Shown here in pieces: positions 7,946 through 14,203 of a stretch of DNA of 19,895 nt (its first letter is position 1; the number at the start of each line of letters is the position of its first letter). The translations under genes were made by a program, and so were the position numbers. The notes beneath the pieces are model-generated. The model was not told the origin of the DNA, did no database searches, and worked only from the letters and a program-made list of their open reading frames with translations. The stretch is from JBDKJS01 sp039806065 (GTDB taxonomy: Bacteria > Bacteroidota > Bacteroidia > AKYH767-A > 2013-40CM-41-45), in assembly GCA_039806065.1 (NCBI GenBank), contig JBDKJS010000145.1, forward strand, positions 1 through 19,895. Direction: 5' to 3'.

Positions 7946-8869
7946 ATGGATAAAGAACTAGAAAAATTAGCACCTTCAAAACAGTCGGCAGCCAAGACAA
8001 TGTTTGCAGCTTTTAAAATCTTAAAAGAGGCAGGCGGACAACTTCCTGGAAAACAAGTAATAGACAAAATCCGTGAGACAGTTGAGTTAACTGACTGGGA
8101 GAAACAGGTTTATGAAAAGACTGGCTATGTTCGGTGGGAATCAATTTTACACTTTTACACCATTGATGGAATTAAAGCTGGGTTTTTAAGAAAAAATAAA
8201 GGCGTGTGGTATTTGACAGAGGAAGGTGAGAAAGCAATAAAACTTGGACCAGCAAAATTACTTGAGACAGCTTCCCGATTGTACAGAACTTGGGCAGCTG
8301 ACAACAAGGAAGTAAAACCCAAAAAAGGAAAAGATGACGAACCGACTGAACTTGAGGAAAACAAAACTCAAACTCAAAAAGCAAACCTTGACTTATTAGA
8401 AGAACAAGCTATTGCAGGTATTAAAGACTTCATAAGAAGTAAAAATGCTTACGAGTTTCAAGACATGGTTGCCGCTTTACTAAGAGCAATGAAGTATCAC
8501 ACTCCTTTCATTTCCCCTAAAGGCAAAGACGGTGGTTTGGACATTGTTGCTTACAACGACCCGTTAGGTGCGACAGCTCCAAGACTGAAAGTACAAGTAA
8601 AACACCGACCAGACGCATCTGTTCCAGTTGACGACATTCGTAGTTTGACAGGACTACTCAACAAAGATGGCGACATCGGTTTGTTCGTTACATCAGGGAC
8701 TTTTACTTCTGAATCGGAACGTTCAGCACGAGAGAGCCACAGACACATTAAATTATTAGACATCGACAACTTTATTGACCTATGGCAAGAGTTCTATAAC
8801 AAGATGACTGACGATGACAAGAATATGTTGCCTCTCCATTCAATCTACTTTTTAGGTAGCAATGACTAA
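7946..8869 (+). CDS. Mrr-type restriction endonuclease (type IV-like)
   Basis: A 307-residue protein of the Mrr family, nucleases that typically cut modified foreign DNA. The N-terminal Mrr_N winged-helix region (about residues 14-100) includes 'TGYVRWESILHFYTIDGIKAG' and 'GVWYLTEEGEKAI'. A charged linker (about 120-145) follows. The C-terminal Mrr_cat domain (about 155-285) carries a PD-(D/E)xK-type site: Glu170 ('YEFQDMVAALL'), Asp199 in 'KDGGLDIVAY', and Gln217-x-Lys219 in 'LKVQVKHR'. The downstream 'GLFVTSGTFTSESE' strand is also typical. No methylase or specificity gene is adjacent, so it is probably a stand-alone type IV enzyme. Its TAA stop lies inside the first conserved arm of the structured element that separates it from the convergent fic gene. 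Confidence 0.87.
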   Translation: MDKELEKLAPSKQSAAKTMFAAFKILKEAGGQLPGKQVIDKIRETVELTDWEKQVYEKTGYVRWESILHFYTIDGIKAGFLRKNKGVWYLTEEGEKAIKLGPAKLLETASRLYRTWAADNKEVKPKKGKDDEPTELEENKTQTQKANLDLLEEQAIAGIKDFIRSKNAYEFQDMVAALLRAMKYHTPFISPKGKDGGLDIVAYNDPLGATAPRLKVQVKHRPDASVPVDDIRSLTGLLNKDGDIGLFVTSGTFTSESERSARESHRHIKLLDIDNFIDLWQEFYNKMTDDDKNMLPLHSIYFLGSND

Positions 8870-9133
8870 CACGACAGAGAGAAAAACTACCGATACCAAG
8901 GGGTTTGCGATAGCGGGGGTTCCCCCGATAAATCGGGGCAGGCTGTGCTCCGCAGACACATTTCCCGCTAGGGCGGGACAAGTAGTACAAGGTGAAAGTT
9001 CAGCTCTCCGAATGAAGTTTAGTGCTAAAAGGCCGCCACTTCGCCAAGCCCGAAACCGTTCGGGCGCAACCCGATTGCCATCGGGTTTCAAAGTGGCTTC
9101 AACTCGAATTTCATTCGGGATTCCCATGTGCTA
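8866..9133. repeat. Structured intergenic element E1 between mrr and fic
   Basis: A hairpin-dense 268-base element lies between two convergent genes. Its ends are short inverted arms: CTAACAC at 8866-8872 and GTGCTAG at 9127-9133, with one mismatch. The left arm contains the mrr stop and the right arm contains the fic stop. Internal perfect stems include CCCCGAT-AA-ATCGGGG (8923-8938), TCCCGC-TAGG-GCGGGA (8963-8978), GCCCGAA-ACCG-TTCGGGC (9048-9065) and AACCCGAT-TGCC-ATCGGGTT (9068-9087). A longer arm GCCACTT...AAGTGGC encloses the last two. CAAGGGGTTTGCGATA (8898-8913) is nearly the same as CAAGGGGTTGGCAATA in element E2. It could act as a bidirectional terminator. Several short frames that cross it are artefacts of its palindromes. 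Confidence 0.6.
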
Positions 9134-10315
9134 GCTGCCATTATTGGGCGACCAGCGTTTGGCAATCATACTGCGTAAAATATCAGTGTTTGCGATGTAG
9201 CCAAATTGTGATTTACGGACTAATTCCAACTCAATCAGTTTCTCAACATCTCTATGAATAGTTTTTTCAGTAACAACACTAGTATATTGCTTTGCTAAAG
9301 GCACTGACAAACTTGACACCTGCGAAATTGTAAACTCCTTGTCGAATGGTATTTCTAAAGCAAGCGTTCGTTGTCTTCTAAAAACATCTTCACGACTTCC
9401 TTGACGAATAGCATCAAACTTATCGTAAATCAGCTTCTGCCAAGTGTTTTGGAATTGACTTTTTTGAATGACATCAAGTGTTTGGACTAATCCATCTCTA
9501 AAGCCGAGTAAAGCATATTCAATAAATTCGGACAAACTTCTGCTTTCTGTTGCTTTTTCTATCTGACGGTAGTATGCAGTTCTTGTAAGGTTGTAGTAAT
9601 TGGACAAAATATGAGAAGAAATATCAGGGTTCCCTCCTCTAAGTAAAATATAAAATTCAACCAATCTACCTGTGCGACCATTTCCATCTCCAAATGGGTG
9701 TATCCACTCAATATAAACATGAGTAACGATTGCTTGGACTACTACCTCAGAAAACGACTGTTCAGTTTGTCCATACTTAAATTCGTTTCTCAACCATTGA
9801 CAAAGTTGCTCTAAAAGTATCGGAACATCTCTATAGTCTGGACACCTGTAGCGACCAACAATGACATCAGAGTTTCGCAATTGCCCAGGAATGGCAGTAA
9901 AGTGCTCACCCAAGTTTTGACCAACCATTTTATGAAATCTTTGAAGTAGGTCAATGGAAATAAAATGGTCAACATTAGTATTAACAATCTCAGACAGCAA
10001 TTCATTGAAAGCAGTCAAGATATTTCCAACCTCAATTGCTTGGTATTCTTTGCTTGGCGGCAACTTCTGTTTGTCCATTATCTTTTGAACTTCTTCATCC
10101 GTCAATGTATTGCCCTCAATTGCAGTTGTGGCTTGTGCCCCTTTCATCAATGCAACATTCATCAATTGACGGTAATGATGTGGCAAAATTGGGGTATTGT
10201 TTATAGCCTTGACATAAGCTTCGCATTGCCCCAACAGAAGTAACGATTTGGCAGACAAATCCCAGTGTCTTTGGAACATCAGGTGAGGGTAATCCCTCTG
10301 TAATTCTTTAGACAT
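9131..10315 (-). CDS. Fic family AMP-transferase with C-terminal winged helix
   Basis: A 394-residue Fic protein predicted to transfer AMP to target protein hydroxyls. The catalytic motif is intact: 'HPFGDGNGRTGR' at residues 206-217. The N-terminal inhibitory-helix motif (S/T)xxxE(G/N) is present as 'TTAIEGN' (63-69), so it is an auto-inhibited class II-type enzyme with the inhibitory glutamate at 67. An N-terminal Fic_N region covers about 10-100, and the loop 'IPGQLRNSDVIVG' (about 142-154) is the usual target-positioning segment. The C-terminal 100 residues, including 'ISQVSSLSVPLAKQYTSVVT' and 'DVEKLIELELVRK', look like a winged-helix DNA-binding domain. That suggests autoregulation through the three direct repeats just upstream. 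It converges on mrr. A Fic/antidote pair is less likely because the inhibitory helix is in cis. Confidence 0.92.
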   Translation of the reverse strand: MSKELQRDYPHLMFQRHWDLSAKSLLLLGQCEAYVKAINNTPILPHHYRQLMNVALMKGAQATTAIEGNTLTDEEVQKIMDKQKLPPSKEYQAIEVGNILTAFNELLSEIVNTNVDHFISIDLLQRFHKMVGQNLGEHFTAIPGQLRNSDVIVGRYRCPDYRDVPILLEQLCQWLRNEFKYGQTEQSFSEVVVQAIVTHVYIEWIHPFGDGNGRTGRLVEFYILLRGGNPDISSHILSNYYNLTRTAYYRQIEKATESRSLSEFIEYALLGFRDGLVQTLDVIQKSQFQNTWQKLIYDKFDAIRQGSREDVFRRQRTLALEIPFDKEFTISQVSSLSVPLAKQYTSVVTEKTIHRDVEKLIELELVRKSQFGYIANTDILRSMIAKRWSPNNGS

Positions 10316-10323
10316 AATTTAAG

Positions 10324-10395
10324 ACATTTAGTTAGACAACATTATGAACATTTAGTTAGACAACATTATGGACATTTAGTCGGACAAAAATAGAG
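10324..10395 (-). repeat. Three 24-bp direct repeats upstream of fic, putative operator
   Basis: Three head-to-tail units of exactly 24 bases (10324-10347, 10348-10371, 10372-10395) end 8 bases before the fic start codon. The first two units differ only at the last base. The third keeps ACATTTAG and GGACAA-like positions but has drifted. On the fic strand each unit reads roughly TTGTCTAACTAAATGT. A 24-base period is a little over two helical turns, so protein bound at each unit would be nearly in phase. The likely ligand is the winged-helix tail of Fic itself or a locus-specific regulator (inference). Confidence 0.6.
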
Positions 10396-10454
10396 ACTTT
10401 TTCAACACAAACAAGCCAAACTTTCTAAAATTGAATAACTTTACGGACAGAGTA

Positions 10455-10621
10455 CAATGGCAGCTAACAAGGGGTTGGCAATACTTGTCCTGATTTATCG
10501 GGAAGTGGCGGTTTAGTGCTTCGTATGACAGTTTATTGTATATTTGAATTGTGTTCTTTGTATGAACATTTATGGTAAAAATCGCCAACTTCTTAAACCA
10601 GCAAAACGTTATGCGCCATTG
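10455..10621 (+). repeat. Structured intergenic element E2 (attC-like symmetry)
   Basis: A 167-base element whose ends are inverted: CAATGGC-AGC-TAAC (10455-10468) against GTTA-TGC-GCCATTG (10608-10621), matching at 11 of 14 positions. Just inside, AAGGGGTTGGC (10469-10479) pairs along its whole length with GCCAACTTCTT (10584-10594), allowing two G-T pairs. A near-palindrome CCTGATTTATCGGG sits at 10489-10502. The TAAC...GTTA ends plus inner arms recall integron attC sites, and GTTATGCG also occurs in the Vibrio repeat family. However, the arms have unequal spacers (0 and 13 bases) and no integrase is present. An 88-codon minus-strand frame crossing it is judged spurious. Confidence 0.55.
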
Positions 10622-10689
10622 TTGGCGACATCGCAACTTCAAATATTTGGAATTCTAATTGACGAAAAAATCATAGAGGACATTAACAG

Positions 10690-11157
10690 ATGAACGAAAT
10701 TCTACAAACCACATTGTTGGAATACGAGAAAAGCACATTCCTTATTGATTTAGTCAAGCACAGTAACCAAAAACTTTTTATTCAAATCATGCAGACCGTT
10801 CAACACGAAAACGAACCAGCGACTCAGCAGGAGATAAAAATCAATCCATCTGTATTGAAAGATCTAGTTAGTGTGCTTGACACATATTACAATCTTATTG
10901 CGGAAGGTCAACCTATTCCATCTATTAAAGAGACTTCCGCTCTGAAAAGCAAATGCAAGAAATTTTTGAGTGAGAACGATAAAATTGCACTTCAGAATCG
11001 CTACTTAAAAGGAGTTTCCATTTCTGACTTGACAATTCAATTCGATTGCAAGGCAGAGTTGATTGAACAAATTTTACAGAATAAAGGAATTGCAATTGTT
11101 GACAATAAAGTTCCAAAGACATATTTCAAGAAAAAGTTTTGGCACAGGCGGAAATAA
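10690..11157 (+). CDS. Hypothetical protein with C-terminal HTH-like segment
   Basis: I do not recognise the family of this 155-residue protein. The first 75 residues are mostly helical and acidic or neutral. Residues about 98-135 ('DKIALQNRYLKGVSISDLTI' ... 'AELIEQILQNKGI') have the spacing of a helix-turn-helix similar to sigma region 4 or terminase-small-subunit type domains: a helix, a turn at 'KGVS', a second helix, then a recognition-like helix ending 'NKGIAIV'. The tail is strongly basic ('KTYFKKKFWHRRK'), consistent with nucleic acid binding. Unusually for this window, a purine-rich AGAGGA lies 9 bases before the ATG. It stands between element E2 and a fragment of the same GTTATGCGC motif in inverse orientation (11239-11247), as if part of a separate inserted module. 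Confidence 0.62.
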   Translation: MNEILQTTLLEYEKSTFLIDLVKHSNQKLFIQIMQTVQHENEPATQQEIKINPSVLKDLVSVLDTYYNLIAEGQPIPSIKETSALKSKCKKFLSENDKIALQNRYLKGVSISDLTIQFDCKAELIEQILQNKGIAIVDNKVPKTYFKKKFWHRRK

Positions 11158-11740
11158 TTTAACCGAGAGGAGTGACAAGCAATGAATGAAGTTTCTGCAA
11201 ACTCGAAAAGAAGCAGTTCTGAACGCAAAATACAACGAGCGCATAACATAGAGATTAAACGAAATTATTTAATAAGTTAGCTTTTCCGTAACACAAACAT
11301 TATTGCTTCTCACAAATAGTGTAGGTAAAAACTGATGTGCTTCATATTCTCCCTTATAAAATACTGGGCTATGCCTCGTAGTAACTCGCCAGTACAAAGG
11401 ACAGAAATCAACTAAAGAGCCTGCTGCGCACGTGGCACAAATTATCCCTCATTTTCGGGAGGCCAAAATTCCATCTACAACTTGGCAAAGAGTGTGCCTG
11501 CACGAATGCATGACAAATTTAATTTTATTTCACTCTCATGTAAAAAAATTAAACACCAGAATGCACAAATCAACATAACAAATACAGTGAAACTAAACAA
11601 TGTCAATGTAGCTTGCAAGGAAGGCAGACAATAAGCACCCTCTACTCCACCAGCCCCACTGCAAGGTTAAAAACCCTTAAAATTTTTCCTACCAAAAAAT
11701 AATTGCCTATCATTACTTATCTATTAAGAAGCGATGAACC
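11158..11740. other. 583-base intergenic region, no convincing gene
   Basis: Nothing here is a persuasive gene. A 32-codon frame (11182-11280) follows a GGAG-like site, but has no recognisable sequence and a low-complexity Ser/Arg/Asn composition. GCGCATAAC at 11239-11247 is the exact inverse of GTTATGCGC in element E2. A weak inverted repeat TACTGG/CCAGTA (11362-11367, 11389-11394) is the only other structure seen. The rest is A/T-rich with scattered stops in all frames. Confidence 0.5.
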
Positions 11741-12505
11741 ATGCGTTATAAAAAGTGGGGCCTTAGATTATTACTTCTCCTTGCCATGGCCGTGGCGCTG
11801 TTGTTGGTGGCTATTTTAAATCCTGCTATTTTTTATAATCACACAACAACCATAGCAAATTATACCATCTACCATCATACTACCCTAGATTTTCATCTTA
11901 CAGCTAGCGTACAGGCTGCTGATAGTGTTGTTAAAAAATGTTCTTTGTACAGTGCCAATCAAAAAATAGCCATTTGCTTAAATGATGGTTCTTACTACAC
12001 TAAATTATTATTAGCAATTAGAGGTCCAGCTTTTGGATGGGGTTTTGCAAATAAAGTGGTGCTGCTTGGCCAAGCAGATTGGAAGGCAAATACAGTTTCG
12101 CTAAACGGCTATAAGTGGAATGCAACCGCATTGCTCGCACATGAAATAACGCATTGCATGCAATACCTGCGGCTTGGTCTATGGAAATCAAATCCCGTGG
12201 CGCACTATCCAGATTGGAAGTGGGAAGGCTTTGCTGAATATATAGCCCGAAACGAAATAGATGCTAATCAACTTCAAAAAAATATCAGCATGCATGCATC
12301 GCAACATCAGTTAACTCCCAATGCTTGGGCCATACAACTAAGCGATAGCACCATTGTTCCAAAAAACTACTATGAAGCACACCTGTTGGTTTCCTATTGT
12401 AGGATCGTTAGAAATTTGAGTTTTGAACAATTACTAAAGGACACCACTTCCGCAACTGTGTTGCATCAAGAAATGCAGCAGTGGCATCAATCAAGGCATC
12501 AGTAA
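11741..12505 (+). CDS. Membrane-anchored HExxH metallopeptidase-like protein
   Basis: A 254-residue protein with a basic N-terminus and one hydrophobic helix (about residues 8-31) that should anchor it with the catalytic part outside the cytoplasm. A gluzincin-type zinc site is visible: 'LLAHEITHCMQ' with HEITH at 134-138. 23 residues later 'WKWEGFAEYIA' (160-169) offers Glu162 or Glu166 as the third ligand, a pattern seen in several uncharacterised peptidase families. Two cysteines (67 and 79) upstream could form a disulphide in the envelope. No substrate-binding or pro-domain is recognised. The neighbours give no help: it lies alone between a gene-poor region and a transposase locus. The peptidase assignment rests on the HExxH and the downstream glutamate only. 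Confidence 0.65.
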   Translation: MRYKKWGLRLLLLLAMAVALLLVAILNPAIFYNHTTTIANYTIYHHTTLDFHLTASVQAADSVVKKCSLYSANQKIAICLNDGSYYTKLLLAIRGPAFGWGFANKVVLLGQADWKANTVSLNGYKWNATALLAHEITHCMQYLRLGLWKSNPVAHYPDWKWEGFAEYIARNEIDANQLQKNISMHASQHQLTPNAWAIQLSDSTIVPKNYYEAHLLVSYCRIVRNLSFEQLLKDTTSATVLHQEMQQWHQSRHQ

Positions 12506-12601
12506 CTTTGCATCATTGAGATTCATACCAATTCACCACTATCAATTGGCTTTTATAAAAGTGTAATTCACAAAAGGAAGCCCACAAAAAAGATCCTAAT
12601 G

Positions 12602-12680
12602 AAACACAACCCTACTTTCACATTGCTTGACCAAGAAACCTATACCAGTAGTTTTAGAAATTAGTTAAGCGAAATAATCT
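12602..12680 (+). repeat. Direct repeat R, copy 1 (about 79 bp)
   Basis: The first of three near-identical copies, beginning AAACACAACC and ending at AAGCGAAATA. It matches 13532-13610 and about 14046-14124. In one frame all three spell 'NTTLLSHCLTKKPIPVVLEIS' and a stop. Copy 1 has a TGA immediately before this, so it is only a fragment. It marks the left boundary of the first tandem unit. Confidence 0.85.
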
Positions 12681-12852
12681 AAAAATAAATTCAATCCTTC
12701 AAGCAATTTTCAATTTAAAACTTTACCTTGTATGATCGTCTGCTGAAAATTTTTGCGGAGATGTGCTATAAACCAACACCATTGACCATAATTAAAAAAT
12801 GTTCGATCTATTGAAAAAATAAAAATTCAGATGGTTCACCATCGGGCATAAT

Positions 12853-12870
12853 ACATTCCTTTAGGAATGT
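12853..12870 (+). repeat. REP-like hairpin 1
   Basis: ACATTCC-TTTA-GGAATGT, a 7-bp perfect stem, lies upstream of tnpA. It is repeated at 13781-13800 in the second unit. REP-like hairpins are the presumed substrates of RAYT enzymes. Confidence 0.75.
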
Positions 12871-12903
12871 AACGCTAGGTAAAATTAAGCATCAACTTAT
12901 ATT

Positions 12904-12923
12904 TGCATTCCACTTGGAATGCA
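12904..12923 (+). repeat. REP-like hairpin 2
   Basis: TGCATTCC-ACTT-GGAATGCA, an 8-bp perfect stem, lies 20 bases before the tnpA start. In unit 2 (13833-13852) the loop is ACTA but the stem is unchanged. Confidence 0.75.
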
Positions 12924-12943
12924 TCCAAAAAACAAAAAAATTA

Positions 12944-13405
12944 ATGGCAAATACCTACACTCAAATTCACATTCATGCTATTTTTGCCGTTCGAAATCGA
13001 GTTGCTTGTATAGATAAATCTTGGCAAGAGCGTTTATATTTATACATCATAGCCATTATCCAAAAGCATGGACATAAAGTTTTATCAATTGGTGGAATGC
13101 CAGACCATATCCATATTTTGTTTGGATTCCGGCCAACACAAGCATTGTCGACTTTAATGCAAGAAGTAAAACGTGATAGTTCGGAGTGGATCAACCAGGA
13201 AAAATTGACCATTGGTAAATTCTCATGGCAAGAAGGCTATGGTGCATTTTCATATGCAAAGTCACAAATTCAAAATGTATGTCATTACATAGCAACACAA
13301 GAACAGCATCATCAAAAAAAAACCTTTAGAGAAGAATATTTAGACATACTGCAAAAATTTGAAATTGATTATAATGAAAATTATATTTTTTCAGATGTTG
13401 AATAA
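12944..13405 (+). CDS. REP-associated tyrosine transposase (Y1 HUH, IS200/IS605-like)
   Basis: A 153-residue HUH-superfamily single-strand transposase. I start it at 12944 ('MANTYTQIHIH'), because the second unit conserves that start. The 10-residue in-frame extension lies across hairpin 2. The HUH metal site is His55-Ile-His57 in 'GGMPDHIHILF'. The nucleophile is Tyr115 in 'VCHYIATQEQHH', with Gln119 four residues on, the YxxxQ spacing of the Y1 family. 'FSWQEGYGAFSYAKSQI' and 'KKTFREEYLDIL' are typical of Bacteroidota RAYT proteins. All catalytic residues are present and the frame is intact, so it is probably active or recently active. It is flanked by four short hairpins. No tnpB accompanies it. 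Confidence 0.9.
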   Translation: MANTYTQIHIHAIFAVRNRVACIDKSWQERLYLYIIAIIQKHGHKVLSIGGMPDHIHILFGFRPTQALSTLMQEVKRDSSEWINQEKLTIGKFSWQEGYGAFSYAKSQIQNVCHYIATQEQHHQKKTFREEYLDILQKFEIDYNENYIFSDVE

Positions 13406-13408
13406 GGA

Positions 13409-13428
13409 AACATTCCCACAGGAATGTT
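13409..13428 (+). repeat. REP-like hairpin 3
   Basis: AACATTCC-CACA-GGAATGTT, an 8-bp perfect stem, lies 4 bases after the tnpA stop. It is absent from unit 2 because it lies within the 415-base deletion. Confidence 0.72.
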
Positions 13429-13461
13429 AGTTGCTAAGGAAACACTTTATTACCAAGCGAT

Positions 13462-13479
13462 GCAATCCTAAAGGATTGC
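13462..13479 (+). repeat. REP-like hairpin 4
   Basis: GCAATCC-TAAA-GGATTGC, a 7-bp perfect stem, lies downstream of tnpA. It is retained in unit 2 at 13976-13993. Its stem differs slightly from hairpins 1-3 (ATCC rather than TTCC). Confidence 0.72.
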
Positions 13480-13481
13480 TA

Positions 13482-13598
13482 ATGAGAAATTATAAAGTAA
13501 ATAAACAATGGTTAAAACAGAATGAATATTTAAACACAACCTTACTTTCACATTGCTTGACCAAGAAACCTATACCAGTAGTTTTAGAAATTAGTTAA
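13482..13598 (+). CDS. Possible 38-residue peptide repeated in the locus
   Basis: A short frame beginning at the ATG right after hairpin 4 encodes 'MRNYKVNKQWLKQNEYLNTT' and continues to '...PIPVVLEIS'. The same frame recurs at 13996-14112 with a single Asn-to-His change, and its C-terminal half recurs at 12603-12668. Open-frame conservation across copies is suggestive, but the copies are nearly identical at the DNA level and so give no independent evidence of coding. It may be the 3' end of an older gene carried by the duplication. I recognise no homologue. Confidence 0.3.
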   Translation: MRNYKVNKQWLKQNEYLNTTLLSHCLTKKPIPVVLEIS

Positions 13599-13610
13599 GC
13601 GAAATAATCT
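13532..13610 (+). repeat. Direct repeat R, copy 2
   Basis: This is the second copy of the approximately 79-bp repeat, offset by 930 bases from copy 1. It forms the junction between the two tandem units. Confidence 0.85.
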
Positions 13611-13780
13611 AAAAATAAATTCAATCCTCAAGCTATTTTCAATTTAAAACTTTACCTTGTATGATCGTCTGCTGAAAATTTTTGCGGAGATGTGCTATAA
13701 ACAAACACCATTGACCATACTTAAAAAATGTGCGATCTATTGAAAAAATAAAAATTCAGATGGTTCACCATCGGGCATAA

Positions 13781-13852
13781 TACATTCCTTTAGGAATGTA
13801 GCGCTAGGTAAAATTAAGCATCAACTTATATTTGCATTCCACTAGGAATGCA
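13781..13852 (+). repeat. REP-like hairpins 1 and 2 of the second unit
   Basis: TACATTCC-TTTA-GGAATGTA (13781-13800) and TGCATTCC-ACTA-GGAATGCA (13833-13852) are duplicates of the first unit's leader hairpins. In the first hairpin the stem is one pair longer than in unit 1, since T/A flanks it on both sides. In the second, only the loop has changed. Confidence 0.72.
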
Positions 13853-13872
13853 TCCAAAAAACAAAAAAATTA

Positions 13873-14112
13873 ATGGCAAATACCTACACTCAAATTCACA
13901 TTCATGCTATTTTTGCCTTTCGAGATCGAATTAAATGTATCGATAAATCAAGGAAACACTTTATTACCAAGCAATGCAATCCTAAAGGATTGCTAATGAG
14001 AAATTATAAAGTAAATAAACAATGGTTAAAACAGCATGAATATTTAAACACAACCTTACTTTCACATTGCTTGACCAAGAAACCTATACCAGTAGTTTTA
14101 GAAATTAGTTAA
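13873..14112 (+). pseudogene. tnpA remnant, internally deleted second copy
   Basis: The first 26 residues of the transposase are preserved ('MANTYTQIHIHAIFAFRDRI' to 'CIDKS'). A 415-base deletion then joins them in frame to the downstream sequence, giving a 79-codon chimera ending '...PIPVVLEIS'. The HUH histidines and the catalytic tyrosine are gone, so the product cannot be a transposase. Mismatches with the intact copy cluster just before the deletion point. The unit now resembles a non-autonomous derivative that keeps hairpins 1, 2 and 4 and could be mobilised in trans by the adjacent enzyme (inference). Confidence 0.8.
13976..13993 (+). repeat. REP-like hairpin 4 of the second unit
   Basis: GCAATCC-TAAA-GGATTGC is identical to the hairpin at 13462-13479. 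It lies just beyond the deletion junction of the second unit. Confidence 0.72.
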
Positions 14113-14124
14113 GCGAAATAGCCT
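14046..14124 (+). repeat. Direct repeat R, copy 3
   Basis: This is the third copy, offset by 514 bases from copy 2. Similarity stops after AAGCGAAATA, where the sequence becomes unique (GCCTAGAAC), defining the right boundary of the duplicated locus. Confidence 0.85.
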
Positions 14125-14148
14125 AGAACATTTTTTCTAATATTCAAG

Positions 14149-14156
14149 TAGTTTTG
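14149..14156 (+). promoter_or_regulatory. Putative -7 element for the DUF2490 gene
   Basis: TAGTTTTG is an exact TAnnTTTG match 47 bases before the start codon at 14204, just outside the transposase locus. No good -33 element is visible. Confidence 0.35.
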
Positions 14157-14203
14157 ATTGTCAAAGCCTTGCCATCCTTATCTTTGAAAAAAATAGCTGC
14201 TAG

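Larger units (their letters stand above)
12506..12943. other. Leader region of the RAYT locus, non-coding
   Basis: Just after the peptidase gene, CCAATT/AATTGG (12528-12533, 12544-12549) followed by CTTTT is a weak possible terminator. From 12602 the sequence is the first copy of the transposase-locus repeat (described separately). It includes a perfect palindrome GATGGT-TC-ACCATC (12830-12843) and two hairpins before tnpA. No other gene is seen. Confidence 0.5.
12602..14124 (+). mobile_element. RAYT (IS200/IS605-like) locus in tandem duplication
   Basis: Two tandem units are delimited by three copies of direct repeat R. Unit 1 (12602-13531, 930 bases) contains an intact tnpA with two hairpins before it and two after it. 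Unit 2 (13532-14045, 514 bases) repeats the same leader at about 96 percent identity by eye. It then jumps from position 13949 straight to the region corresponding to 13436, deleting 415 bases: most of tnpA and the third hairpin. No target-site duplication is expected for the HUH transposase type, and none was seen. Confidence 0.75.

Noticed and set aside
7771..7953. 60-codon plus-strand frame before mrr
   Set aside because: It overlaps the mrr start, contains the probable mrr promoter, and shows no family resemblance or conserved-looking pattern.
8852..9134. Several 70-90 codon frames on both strands across element E1
   Set aside because: They translate hairpin arms; there is no motif, no plausible start context, and both overlap the ends of mrr and fic.
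9131..10315. Fic-based toxin-antitoxin pair
   Set aside because: The inhibitory motif is within the Fic protein itself, and no small antitoxin gene precedes or follows it.
10324..10395. CRISPR array
   Set aside because: Three directly abutting 24-base units have no spacers and no cas genes; it is a tandem operator-like repeat, not an array.
10376..10642. 88-codon minus-strand frame upstream of fic
   Set aside because: It runs through element E2 and part of the iteron array, has a composition unlike real proteins here (rich in Cys, Phe, Leu and Lys with no motif), and is explained by the palindromic repeat.
8866..11247. Complete integron
   Set aside because: No tyrosine integrase or attI is visible, attC core sites match only partly, and the arms of E2 have unequal spacers; only attC-like symmetry is claimed.
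11182..11280. 32-codon frame after a GGAG-like site
   Set aside because: It is very short and low complexity, and crosses a fragment of the repeated GTTATGCGC motif; nothing supports translation.
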